DNA of 7,839 nt, taken from positions 1-7,839 of the forward strand of contig SKHA01000386.1 in the NCBI GenBank assembly GCA_007117185.1, given 5' to 3'. A model generated the notes under the pieces. That model ran no database searches and was not told the DNA's origin. It saw only the letters and a program-made list of their open reading frames with translations. Made by a program: the position numbers and the translations under genes. Positions 1 through 6,127 of this stretch are shown here, in pieces. How positions within the stretch are numbered: position 1 is the first letter of the stretch; each line of letters begins with the position of its first letter. This stretch comes from Spirochaeta sp. GTDB lineage: Bacteria; Spirochaetota; Spirochaetia; DSM-27196; Alkalispirochaetaceae.

Positions 1-876
1 ATCCTGAAGCTCGATGAGGACGCCAACATTCTTGACGCCCGGGTCCGCTACTTCCAGCGCACCGACGGATACTGGACAACCCGACAATCCGGCAACGCGC
101 GGGTGACCGTTGACTTTTCCGTTACTCCTACCCCGGCGACTCTTGGCAGCGATTACCGGGCGGGACGGTCCATGTTCTCGATTTACACCGTCAACCAGAT
201 GTCCCTCTGGGCGGTAGCGGTAGACGATGACGGTACTGTCGCAGCCACCATCGTGGAGCCGCTCACACGCTACCGCTTCGAAATGCGTTTTCCTGGAGAC
301 TTCGACTTTCGGACCCAGATGGGCGAGCTGACCCTTGGCAGCGGTCTGGTGGTTCCCACGGTGCGTACTTCCGGTGGAGCCTGGCTGGCCCCGGACAGCT
401 GGGAAGACCTGGCCAACCGACACCTCTTTGAGCTGCATCGCTACTCGTATGTCCTCAACGATTCCGGTCTCTACGCCGGGATAGACAGTCGGTCCAGTGT
501 GCGCAACTTCCTGGAGACGATGGGTGTGGAGTTTGCCGGGGACAGACCTGTAGCCATGGCCCCCGCCTACGGGTACTTCGGTATCGGTGGCTGGCGCGGA
601 AACTACGAGGCGATCGAACGCTATCTGGTCGGGCGCAACGCCCGGTCTGTCACCTCTCTGGTGGACTGGGCGCCGGAGCGTTTCAGCAGCGCCATCAATG
701 ACCGCAACCAGTTTGGTGTTGATGTTCCCTCCGGAGCAACCCGTACCGTCCAGGACTCGGTCGACGGGATCGCCGGAGCGACGGTGCGCATGTCCCGTGA
801 ATCAACGTCGTACCAGCGAGCTCTGGTGGATGCAGGGATCCTCTCCGAGAGTGACGTGATCGTCGGGCGCTTCTGA
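1..876 (+). CDS. FMN-binding domain protein, probably extracytosolic (5' end missing)
   Basis: The reading frame is open from the first base, so the gene starts outside the window; 291 codons remain and the stop is TGA at 874-876. A GTG at 103 could be read as a start, but the frame runs through it and residues 3-12 (KLDEDANILD) look like a strand entering an FMN_bind-type fold, so I treat the gene as partial. Near the C-terminus are two copies of the ApbE-type flavin attachment consensus Dxx[S/T/A]GAT: DVPSGAT (fragment residues 241-247, bases 721-741) and DGIAGAT (255-261, bases 763-783). The second sits in the usual VDxIxGATxxxS context. The Thr ending each motif would carry FMN by phosphoester linkage; such proteins normally act outside the cytoplasmic membrane. 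The signal peptide cannot be seen. The middle, rich in Tyr, Trp and Arg, is not recognised. The stop lies 4 bases before rnfC, which implies co-translation and a shared redox role. The FMN-binding call is fairly sure; the physiological role is unknown. Confidence 0.68.
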   Translation: MLKLDEDANILDARVRYFQRTDGYWTTRQSGNARVTVDFSVTPTPATLGSDYRAGRSMFSIYTVNQMSLWAVAVDDDGTVAATIVEPLTRYRFEMRFPGDFDFRTQMGELTLGSGLVVPTVRTSGGAWLAPDSWEDLANRHLFELHRYSYVLNDSGLYAGIDSRSSVRNFLETMGVEFAGDRPVAMAPAYGYFGIGGWRGNYEAIERYLVGRNARSVTSLVDWAPERFSSAINDRNQFGVDVPSGATRTVQDSVDGIAGATVRMSRESTSYQRALVDAGILSESDVIVGRF

Positions 877-880
877 TACG

Positions 881-2215
881 ATGAGCGAACGGATCAAGAA
901 GTTTCCCATCGGCGGAACTCATCTGCCGGAGGAAAAGGACCTGACCTCGGAGAAACAGATCGTGGTGATGCCTCACCCGGACACGGTGCTGATACCGTTA
1001 AAGCAGCACCTCGGTGTCCCGGTAACTCCGACGGTAAAGCCGGGACAGCGGGTGGTACGCGGCGAGATTCTGGGCAGCGACGCCCCGGGTCTGCACGCCC
1101 GGGTTCATTCCAGCGTCACCGGTGTGGTAGAGGAGATAACCGAAGCACCCCTGCCCGACGGCAGCCGCATCCCGGCGGTACGCATCCGTACCGATCACGA
1201 CGCCGCCGAAGATGAGCTCCTCCTGCCTCCCCTGAAGCTTGACGGCCTCAGCGGCAGCGAGCTGCGTGACGCGGTTATCGCCCGGGTTGAAGAGGCCGGC
1301 ATCGTTGGCCTTGGGGGAGCCACCTTCCCCACTCACATCAAGCTGGGCACCAAAGACCCCATCGATACGATCATCATCAACGGCGCCGAGTGCGAACCGT
1401 ATATCACCGTGGACGACCGGCTGATGCAGGAAGGCCCCGAGATTGTGTTGCGGGGTTTGGACCTTGTCCGGCAGGTGGTAGGAGCCAAAAAAGGGTACGT
1501 CGGTTGTGAAATCAACAAACCCAGGGCCCTTGATCGTCTCCGGGAGGCGACAGCTCAGTTCTCCAACCTGGTTGCCCAGCCCCTGGATACCCGCTATCCC
1601 CACGGTGCGGAAAAGCACCTCATCAAGGCGATCCTGAATCGGGAGGTGCCGATGCGGGCCCTGCCGGGAGTTGTCGGGGTGCTGGTGAATAACGTTCAAA
1701 CCGCCTGGGCCATCGCCGATGCGGTGGATCGCGGCCGGGTGCTCATCGACCGGGTGGTCACGGTGAGCGGGTACGGCGTCAAGACGCCGCAGAACCTGCG
1801 AATCCCCGTTGGAACCTCCATCGGTGACGTGATCGCCTTCTGCGGGGGGGCCACGGTAGACGAGCCCTCGGTGATTATCGGTGGGCCCATGACCGGCATG
1901 CACGTAACAGACATGTCCATTCCCGTGACCAAGGGCACCAGCGGAATCGTGTTGCTGACCGCCGAGGAGTACCGCGGAACGGTTCACATGGCGTGTATTC
2001 GCTGCGGCAAATGCGTGGAGGTGTGCCCGATGTACCTGCCTCCCAACCGCATGACCGCCTACGTCAACAACGATATGATCGAAGAAGCGGTCAGTGCAGG
2101 GCTGGAGGCGTGCATTCTCTGCGGAGCGTGTCAATTTGTGTGTCCCTCTAAACGGCCCCTGCTGGAATGGATCAAGCAGGGTAAAGCCGCGGCGGCGGAG
2201 AAACAGCGACGATGA
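881..2215 (+). CDS. rnfC: RnfC, NADH-side iron-sulfur flavoprotein subunit of an Rnf electron transport complex
   Basis: The 444-residue protein is a full-length, orthodox RnfC. In the family it is the peripheral cytosolic subunit that binds NAD(H) and FMN and exchanges electrons with the membrane part. Visible signatures are the N-terminal FPIGGTHLPEEK, the PHPDTVLIPLKQHLG segment, GLGGATFPTHIKL (residues 143-155), NGAECEPYIT (167-176), and PHGAEKHLI followed by REVPMRALP. Two 4Fe-4S motifs lie at the C-terminus: CIRCGKCVEVCP (Cys372, 375, 378, 382) and CILCGACQFVCP (Cys411, 414, 417, 421). The second half of the NqrA family lacks these cysteines, so RnfC rather than NqrA is the right call. 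The ATG comes 4 bases after the previous stop, without a strong Shine-Dalgarno sequence, which suggests translational coupling. The C-terminal tail after the clusters is short, about 23 residues, with no long Ala/Lys-rich extension of the kind in enterobacterial RsxC. Confidence 0.96.
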   Translation: MSERIKKFPIGGTHLPEEKDLTSEKQIVVMPHPDTVLIPLKQHLGVPVTPTVKPGQRVVRGEILGSDAPGLHARVHSSVTGVVEEITEAPLPDGSRIPAVRIRTDHDAAEDELLLPPLKLDGLSGSELRDAVIARVEEAGIVGLGGATFPTHIKLGTKDPIDTIIINGAECEPYITVDDRLMQEGPEIVLRGLDLVRQVVGAKKGYVGCEINKPRALDRLREATAQFSNLVAQPLDTRYPHGAEKHLIKAILNREVPMRALPGVVGVLVNNVQTAWAIADAVDRGRVLIDRVVTVSGYGVKTPQNLRIPVGTSIGDVIAFCGGATVDEPSVIIGGPMTGMHVTDMSIPVTKGTSGIVLLTAEEYRGTVHMACIRCGKCVEVCPMYLPPNRMTAYVNNDMIEEAVSAGLEACILCGACQFVCPSKRPLLEWIKQGKAAAAEKQRR

Positions 2216-2218
2216 GGA
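2214..2218 (+). promoter_or_regulatory. Shine-Dalgarno sequence fixing the rnfD start
   Basis: GAGGA overlaps the rnfC stop codon and lies 7 bases before ATG 2226. It supports that start over any upstream in-frame start inside rnfC and over ATG 2289, which would cut into the N-terminal cytosolic segment. Confidence 0.7.
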
Positions 2219-2225
2219 TAGTACG

Positions 2226-3935
2226 ATGAGCAGCACGGTGCGGCGGAACGGCCCGCATATAGAGAGTCGTGATTCGGTCCGGCGAAAGATGTGGGAGGTT
2301 TCCGCTGCGCTTCTCCCGGCGGCGGCGGCGGCGGTGTTCTTCTTCGGCCCGTATTCGCTGTACCTCATCTTTGCCTCGGCGGTGGCTGCCGCAATTCTGG
2401 AGCGACCCTTCACCCCCGGGGGGTTCTCCCTTCGTCAGCCCCTGGGAGATGGCAGTGCCTTTCTGGCGGGGATGCTCTTCGGGCTGACCCTTTCACCGGG
2501 TTCGCCCTGGTGGATTCCCCTCTTTGGCGCGGTCCTGGTGGTTTTCGTGGGTAAGCTTGCCTTTGGTGGCATCGGCAACAACGTCTTCAACCCCGCTCTG
2601 GTGGCCCGGGGCATCCTGCTGCTGGCATACCCCGCGCTGGTGACGGAGTGGCGTGTTCCCCTGGATTACGACGCGGTGACCGCGGCGACCCCGCTGGCGG
2701 GTCTTTCGGCGTCGTACCTGGACCTGTTTCTCGGCAGGATTCCCGGGAGTATCGGCGAGGTTTCCGCACTGGCCCTCATCATTGGCTCGGTCTTTCTTCT
2801 GGCCCGTGGATTTGTAGGGTGGCGGATCTCGCTGGCGTACCTGGGATCGGCGATGGTGACGGCAGTTGCGCTGGGGCTCGACCCGATCTTTACCATCCTT
2901 TCCGGGAGCATCATGTTTGCCGCGCTGTTCATGTCAACCGACATGGTCACCTCCCCGGTGGGACGGAGTGCCCGGGCGGTGTATGGAATCGGTTGCGGTG
3001 TCCTCACCGTGCTGATTCGGCACTACACCCAGTATCCGGAAGGGGTGACATTCGCGGTTCTGCTTATGAACGGGGCGACGCCGCTTATCGACGCCACCGT
3101 AGTGGATACGTTCTTCGGCGAGGTGGAGAAACGTCGTCGCCGCATCGTAGCCCTGACCGGCGCGGCGGCGGTGCTGGTTGTGGGCGCTGTCATCGGCCTG
3201 GGAACGATTCCCCTGGCGGCGTACGTTGGTGACTACTGGGTTGACGGCGTCACCCGGCGGGATATTCGCCTCTTCTTTCCTGACGGGGGCTACGCCCTGG
3301 CCACCGAAAGCGCCCGGGATGGCGTTCGGGTGGAGCAGGTGTACACCCCGGAGGAGCCGCTGGGATACCTGGTGTATACAGAGGCGCCGGGATACAAGAG
3401 CACGATCCGGCTGGTGACAGCGCTGGACATGGACGAACGAATTATCGGGATGCGGGTGCTGGAGCAGAGTGAGAGCGCCACCCTCGGCGGGCTTGTCCGA
3501 AGGCCGAGTTTTCTCAACCAGTTCCTGCGCCGCTCCACCGCGGATCCGGCGGCTGTGGTAAACGACCTGCAGGCGATCTCCGGAGCGACTGTTTCCTCCC
3601 GGGCGGTTGCTTCCGCTGTTGAGCAGGCGCTGCTCTTTCGGGTGGCCCCCCGGGACCCGGCGGCGCGGTTGCAGCTGAATGAGGACGGTACGTTCGCCGG
3701 TTCCGGTCGCGGGTACAACGGCGAGATCCGTCTGGAGGTGACTGTTACCGGGGGGCGACTCACTGCCGTGGATATCCTTTCTCACGGTGAAACGCCGGGA
3801 ATCGGCGAGCCCGCGCTGGAGCGTGCCGCTGCCCGGATTATAGAGGCCCAGAGCCTTGATGTGGACAGTGTCGCCGGAGCTACCGGGACTACCCGCGGGG
3901 TAGTCGGCGCGGTCAGCGACGCTTTAGGGCAGTAG
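2226..3935 (+). CDS. rnfD: RnfD-RnfG fusion with an additional C-terminal FMN-binding domain
   Basis: This 569-residue protein joins two normally separate Rnf subunits plus an extra domain. Residues 1-300 are RnfD: about ten hydrophobic segments, the GKLAFGGIGNNVFNPALVAR loop (109-128), the flavin site DAVTAATPL (149-157, probable FMN-Thr155) and the conserved LLMNGATPLID (279-289). Residues 306-330 form a further helix, the usual N-terminal anchor of RnfG. Residues 340-470 form an RnfG-like extracytosolic domain ending in QAISGATVSS (449-458, probable FMN-Thr455). Residues 495-569 form a compact FMN_bind domain with HGETPGIG (520-527) and VDSVAGAT (546-553, probable FMN-Thr553). Separate RnfD is usually about 320-350 residues and RnfG about 200, so the extra domain accounts for the surplus. 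The frame is open upstream into rnfC, but ATG 2226 is the start: GAGGA at 2214-2218 is spaced 7 bases from it and it gives a normal RnfD N-terminus. The RnfG part lacks the usual Asp of the Dxx motif (Gln449). Confidence 0.92.
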   Translation: MSSTVRRNGPHIESRDSVRRKMWEVSAALLPAAAAAVFFFGPYSLYLIFASAVAAAILERPFTPGGFSLRQPLGDGSAFLAGMLFGLTLSPGSPWWIPLFGAVLVVFVGKLAFGGIGNNVFNPALVARGILLLAYPALVTEWRVPLDYDAVTAATPLAGLSASYLDLFLGRIPGSIGEVSALALIIGSVFLLARGFVGWRISLAYLGSAMVTAVALGLDPIFTILSGSIMFAALFMSTDMVTSPVGRSARAVYGIGCGVLTVLIRHYTQYPEGVTFAVLLMNGATPLIDATVVDTFFGEVEKRRRRIVALTGAAAVLVVGAVIGLGTIPLAAYVGDYWVDGVTRRDIRLFFPDGGYALATESARDGVRVEQVYTPEEPLGYLVYTEAPGYKSTIRLVTALDMDERIIGMRVLEQSESATLGGLVRRPSFLNQFLRRSTADPAAVVNDLQAISGATVSSRAVASAVEQALLFRVAPRDPAARLQLNEDGTFAGSGRGYNGEIRLEVTVTGGRLTAVDILSHGETPGIGEPALERAAARIIEAQSLDVDSVAGATGTTRGVVGAVSDALGQ

Positions 3936-3938
3936 GAG
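3934..3938 (+). promoter_or_regulatory. Shine-Dalgarno sequence deciding the rnfE start
   Basis: AGGAG overlaps the stop codon of the preceding gene. It is only 1 base from ATG 3940, but 7 bases from the in-frame ATG 3946. The spacing favours 3946 as the real start of rnfE. Confidence 0.65.
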
Positions 3939-3945
3939 TATGGCA

Positions 3946-4512
3946 ATGGACGGAGTTCTGAGAACGGAAAAGGTTGTGCTGCTGGGGCTGTTGACGCTGC
4001 TGGGCGCTACAACAACGTTACCAACGGCGGTAGCGGCGATGGTCATATCTCTTGGAGCGGCACTGGTTGCTGCGGTTGTGGGGCGGCTGATGCGCTTCAT
4101 TCCCGAAATTCCCGAAGCGGTCCGATGGAGTCTGCTCATATCCGTCGGGTTTGGCGTATCCTGGCTTCTGGCGGAGCTGGCGCCGCAGGTACTGCCGGTG
4201 CGCACCGGGGCGATGCCCTATCTGCGGTTGGCCGGTATTGCCCCGATCGTCTTCCTTGGTGAGGCCAGGGAGACCACGATGCGGGAGCAGCTGCTGAGCT
4301 GGTTCGTGTATATCGCGTTGCTGGCCAAGATGGGTTTTTTCCGGGAGCTGTTTGGAAATGGAACGATCTGGGGAAATCTGATCTCCACCGGTTTCGTCAT
4401 CCCGGCGGATTTTCTGGCCGCGCCGATCGGGGCGTTTCTCCTGTTGGGAACAGCGGTATTGACAACGCGCCTGGCCGTACGATTCATCCCCTCCCTGGAG
4501 CGGCTGATATGA
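3946..4512 (+). CDS. rnfE: RnfE-like membrane subunit, lacking all cysteines
   Basis: This 188-residue hydrophobic protein has about six membrane helices. It matches RnfE/NqrD in length and in two landmarks: GLLTLLGATTT in the first helix (residues 14-24; family form GLCPLLAVTTT) and GFFRELFGNGTIWG (130-143). The C-terminal pattern FVIPADFLAAPIGAFLLLG is also typical. In the family, RnfE and RnfA form an inverted-topology pair at the membrane core and share an iron-sulfur cluster through two cysteines from each subunit. Here the protein contains no cysteine: the first ligand position aligns with Leu16, and the second (family form NCxxLG) falls at about 98-101 in LAGIAPIVFLG. The gene order C, DG, E, A supports the assignment. 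ATG 3940 is an alternative start that adds two residues, but the AGGAG spacing favours 3946. The last codons overlap the rnfA start as ATGA. Orthology is firm; cluster loss is read directly, its effect inferred. Confidence 0.9.
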   Translation: MDGVLRTEKVVLLGLLTLLGATTTLPTAVAAMVISLGAALVAAVVGRLMRFIPEIPEAVRWSLLISVGFGVSWLLAELAPQVLPVRTGAMPYLRLAGIAPIVFLGEARETTMREQLLSWFVYIALLAKMGFFRELFGNGTIWGNLISTGFVIPADFLAAPIGAFLLLGTAVLTTRLAVRFIPSLERLI

Positions 4513-5048
4513 ACGAGATGACCGGAGTATTTCTGGACGGGATGCTGATCGAAAATCCCGTCTTCATGACCTTTCTGGGGGCCCTGGCGGTTGCGGTTCT
4601 ACCGCAGTCCTCCCGGGGGGCGGGGCTGATGGCGGTGAGAATCGCAGTGGCGTCGTTCATCTCCTCGCTGGCGGGGGTAGCCCTTGTTACTGCCGTTCCT
4701 GAAGCGCTGGAGCCGCTGGTATATCTGGCGGTTGGTCTTCTGGCGGCGGGTTCGCTGCTTCGCTTCGGGGAGCTGCAGGGAGAGTGGCTTGGGCTTCCGA
4801 AGATTCTGGTGGTGCTGCCGCTGTTTATCGGCACCCCCTACGTTGCGTCGCTGCACCAGGAGCTGGCCACGGCGGTCGCCCAGTCCGCCGGAAACAGCCT
4901 GGGATTCGTTGGTGCGTTCGTGCTGATCGGTGCCGTTCGCGAGTCCGTACGCATTTCCGAGGCACGGAGCGAGTTCAAGACCACCCCGGTGGTACTCTTT
5001 ACTATGGCTATCTTCTCGCTGGCGCTGACCGGGTTCCTCTTCTGGTGA
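4509..5048 (+). CDS. rnfA: RnfA-like membrane subunit, lacking all cysteines
   Basis: This 179-residue protein with about six membrane helices is the homologue of RnfA/NqrE. It keeps the N-terminal ML-EN-V---FLG pattern (residues 12-24; family form VLVNNFVLVQFLGLCP), and the C-terminal half FVLIGAVRESVRISE (137-151) with the following LFTMAIFSLALTGF (163-176) matches the family's AIRERL and SLAFMGF region. It contains no cysteine. By alignment from the conserved FLG, the first ligand position is Leu26, and the second, expected about ten residues after the Gly of WLG (93-95), is near Leu105. The start overlaps the rnfE stop as ATGA, with GGAG at 4497-4500, a typical translational-coupling arrangement. 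It is the most divergent of the four Rnf genes here. In normal operons rnfB often adjoins rnfA; none follows here. Confidence 0.87.
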   Translation: MNEMTGVFLDGMLIENPVFMTFLGALAVAVLPQSSRGAGLMAVRIAVASFISSLAGVALVTAVPEALEPLVYLAVGLLAAGSLLRFGELQGEWLGLPKILVVLPLFIGTPYVASLHQELATAVAQSAGNSLGFVGAFVLIGAVRESVRISEARSEFKTTPVVLFTMAIFSLALTGFLFW

Positions 5049-5080
5049 CCGCAGCGGGAGCAAATATCAGGGAGAACTGG

Positions 5081-5131
5081 ATGAACACAAGAACGCATCT
5101 TTCCACCGGGAGCTCACGATGGCAGAACTGA
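5081..5131 (+). CDS. possible 16-codon leader or coupling ORF before the DHOD-like gene
   Basis: AGGGAG at 5069-5074 is placed 6 bases before an ATG at 5081. That ATG opens a 16-residue frame (MNTRTHLSTGSSRWQN) ending at TGA 5129-5131, 10 bases inside the next gene in another frame. Its Shine-Dalgarno sequence is at least as good as that of the following gene. It could tie translation of the DHOD-like gene to upstream ribosomes, or be chance. I see no runs of a single regulatory amino acid and no attenuator hairpin. Confidence 0.25.
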   Translation: MNTRTHLSTGSSRWQN

Positions 5132-6102
5132 CAACCTCGTACCTGGGATTGCCCCTGGCCAACCCCTTCGTTGTCTCCAGCTGCAGTATCACCGGCACGG
5201 CCAAGGGGGTGCGTCAGTGCGCCGACGCCGGTGCCGGCGCGGTGGTTCTGAAGTCGCTCTTTGAAGAGCAGATCACTGCGGAGCTCGGCGGGGCCGACGG
5301 TGGGGCGGGCAGCGCCTTCGCCGAGGAAGCCCAGCGTTGGCTGGCCGAAACCGCCCGGGTCAACGGCCCGCAGGACTACCTGACCCTTATCCGCCAGGCC
5401 AAAGCGGAGACGGATATCCCTGTTATCGCCAGTATCAACGCCGTCACCTCTCAGGCGTGGGTAGAATACGCCGGGCAGATCCAGCACGCTGGAGCGGACG
5501 CCCTGGAGTTGAATATCGCCCTGATGCCGCTGAACCTCAAGGAAGGGTCCGATCAGATCGAGGAGTACATCTGCGGAATCGTGCGGGGGGTCCGCAAGGC
5601 AACAACGCTGCCGCTGACGGTGAAAGTAGGGCCATGGTTCACCTCGCTGCCGCGAATCGTGCGGGATCTGGTGGATGCCGGGACGGACGGAGTGGTGCTC
5701 TTCAACCGCTTCTACCAGCTGGATATCGACCCGGTTGCCCTCAAGCCAGCCCCGGGCTACCAGTACAGTTCCCCGGCAGAGTTGCCGCTGCCCCTGCGGT
5801 GGGTAGCGATTCTCTCACCGCAGATCCGAACGCAGTATTCCCTCTCCACGGGGGTTCATTCCGCCCTGGATGCCGTCAAGGCGCTGACCGCTGGCGCCCA
5901 GGTGGTGCAGGTTGCATCGGCATTGTACCTGAACCGTGTCGGAGTTATTGCCACAATGATAGAGGAACTCCAACGATGGCTGGACGACCATGGATATCCA
6001 TCGGTGGATGCGCTGCGGGGCCAGCTGGCCAGAGCGGGATTCTACCAGCCTGAGGAGCTGGAACGGCTGCAGTACATCAAGGCTCTTACAGGGGTTTCGT
6101 AA
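5119..6102 (+). CDS. dihydroorotate dehydrogenase-like flavoprotein without the catalytic cysteine
   Basis: This 327-residue protein is a TIM-barrel flavoprotein of the DHOD/PreA superfamily. The start is ATG 5119, with GGGAG at 5108-5112. Family features are the opening LTTSYLGLPLANPFVVSSCSI, VVLKSLFEEQI, IASINAV in the third strand region, ELNIALMPLN (residues 130-139), LTVKVGPW, and the C-terminal FMN-phosphate region STGVH (243-247) followed by DAVKALTAGAQVVQVASALY. In true class 1 enzymes the ELN strand continues as SCPN, with Cys as the catalytic base; here Ala134-Leu135 occupies that place, so pyrimidine synthesis is unlikely and pyrD should not be assigned. The protein resembles the group usually named DHOD-like proteins of anaerobes, whose substrate is not known to me. 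It lies 70 bases after rnfA, so a redox role linked to Rnf is possible but only inferred. The C-terminal 50 residues (PEELERLQYIKAL) form a helical tail. Confidence 0.85.
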   Translation: MAELTTSYLGLPLANPFVVSSCSITGTAKGVRQCADAGAGAVVLKSLFEEQITAELGGADGGAGSAFAEEAQRWLAETARVNGPQDYLTLIRQAKAETDIPVIASINAVTSQAWVEYAGQIQHAGADALELNIALMPLNLKEGSDQIEEYICGIVRGVRKATTLPLTVKVGPWFTSLPRIVRDLVDAGTDGVVLFNRFYQLDIDPVALKPAPGYQYSSPAELPLPLRWVAILSPQIRTQYSLSTGVHSALDAVKALTAGAQVVQVASALYLNRVGVIATMIEELQRWLDDHGYPSVDALRGQLARAGFYQPEELERLQYIKALTGVS

Positions 6103-6127
6103 TCCCTCGAATACAGGAACCCGGTGG

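Noticed and set aside
1844..1850. Run of seven G inside rnfC as a possible phase-variable tract
   Set aside because: It encodes Cys-Gly-Gly-Ala in a conserved GG region, is short, and such runs are expected in GC-rich coding DNA.
2094..2225. Upstream extension of the rnfD frame into rnfC
   Set aside because: The extra 44 residues are Arg/Asn-rich, overlap the second iron-sulfur motif of rnfC in another frame, and a well-spaced Shine-Dalgarno sequence marks ATG 2226.
998..2413. 471-codon open frame on the minus strand opposite rnfC
   Set aside because: It is a GC-rich shadow antisense to a well-conserved gene. Its translation is rich in His, Arg and Gln with no recognisable motif, and it runs across two real genes.
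2934..3785. 283-codon open frame on the minus strand opposite the RnfD-G fusion
   Set aside because: Same shadow effect; the plus strand carries clear RnfD/RnfG motifs over this whole stretch.
881..5048. Na+-NQR rather than Rnf
   Set aside because: The first gene has two 4Fe-4S motifs typical of RnfC and absent from NqrA, and there is no NqrF. The order C-D-G-E-A is that of rnf.
5990..6127. Upstream extension of the transporter frame into the DHOD-like gene
   Set aside because: The extra 46 residues do not resemble membrane or signal sequence and overlap the conserved C-terminal tail of the preceding gene. ATG 6128 starts directly before the first helix with an AGGA at suitable distance.
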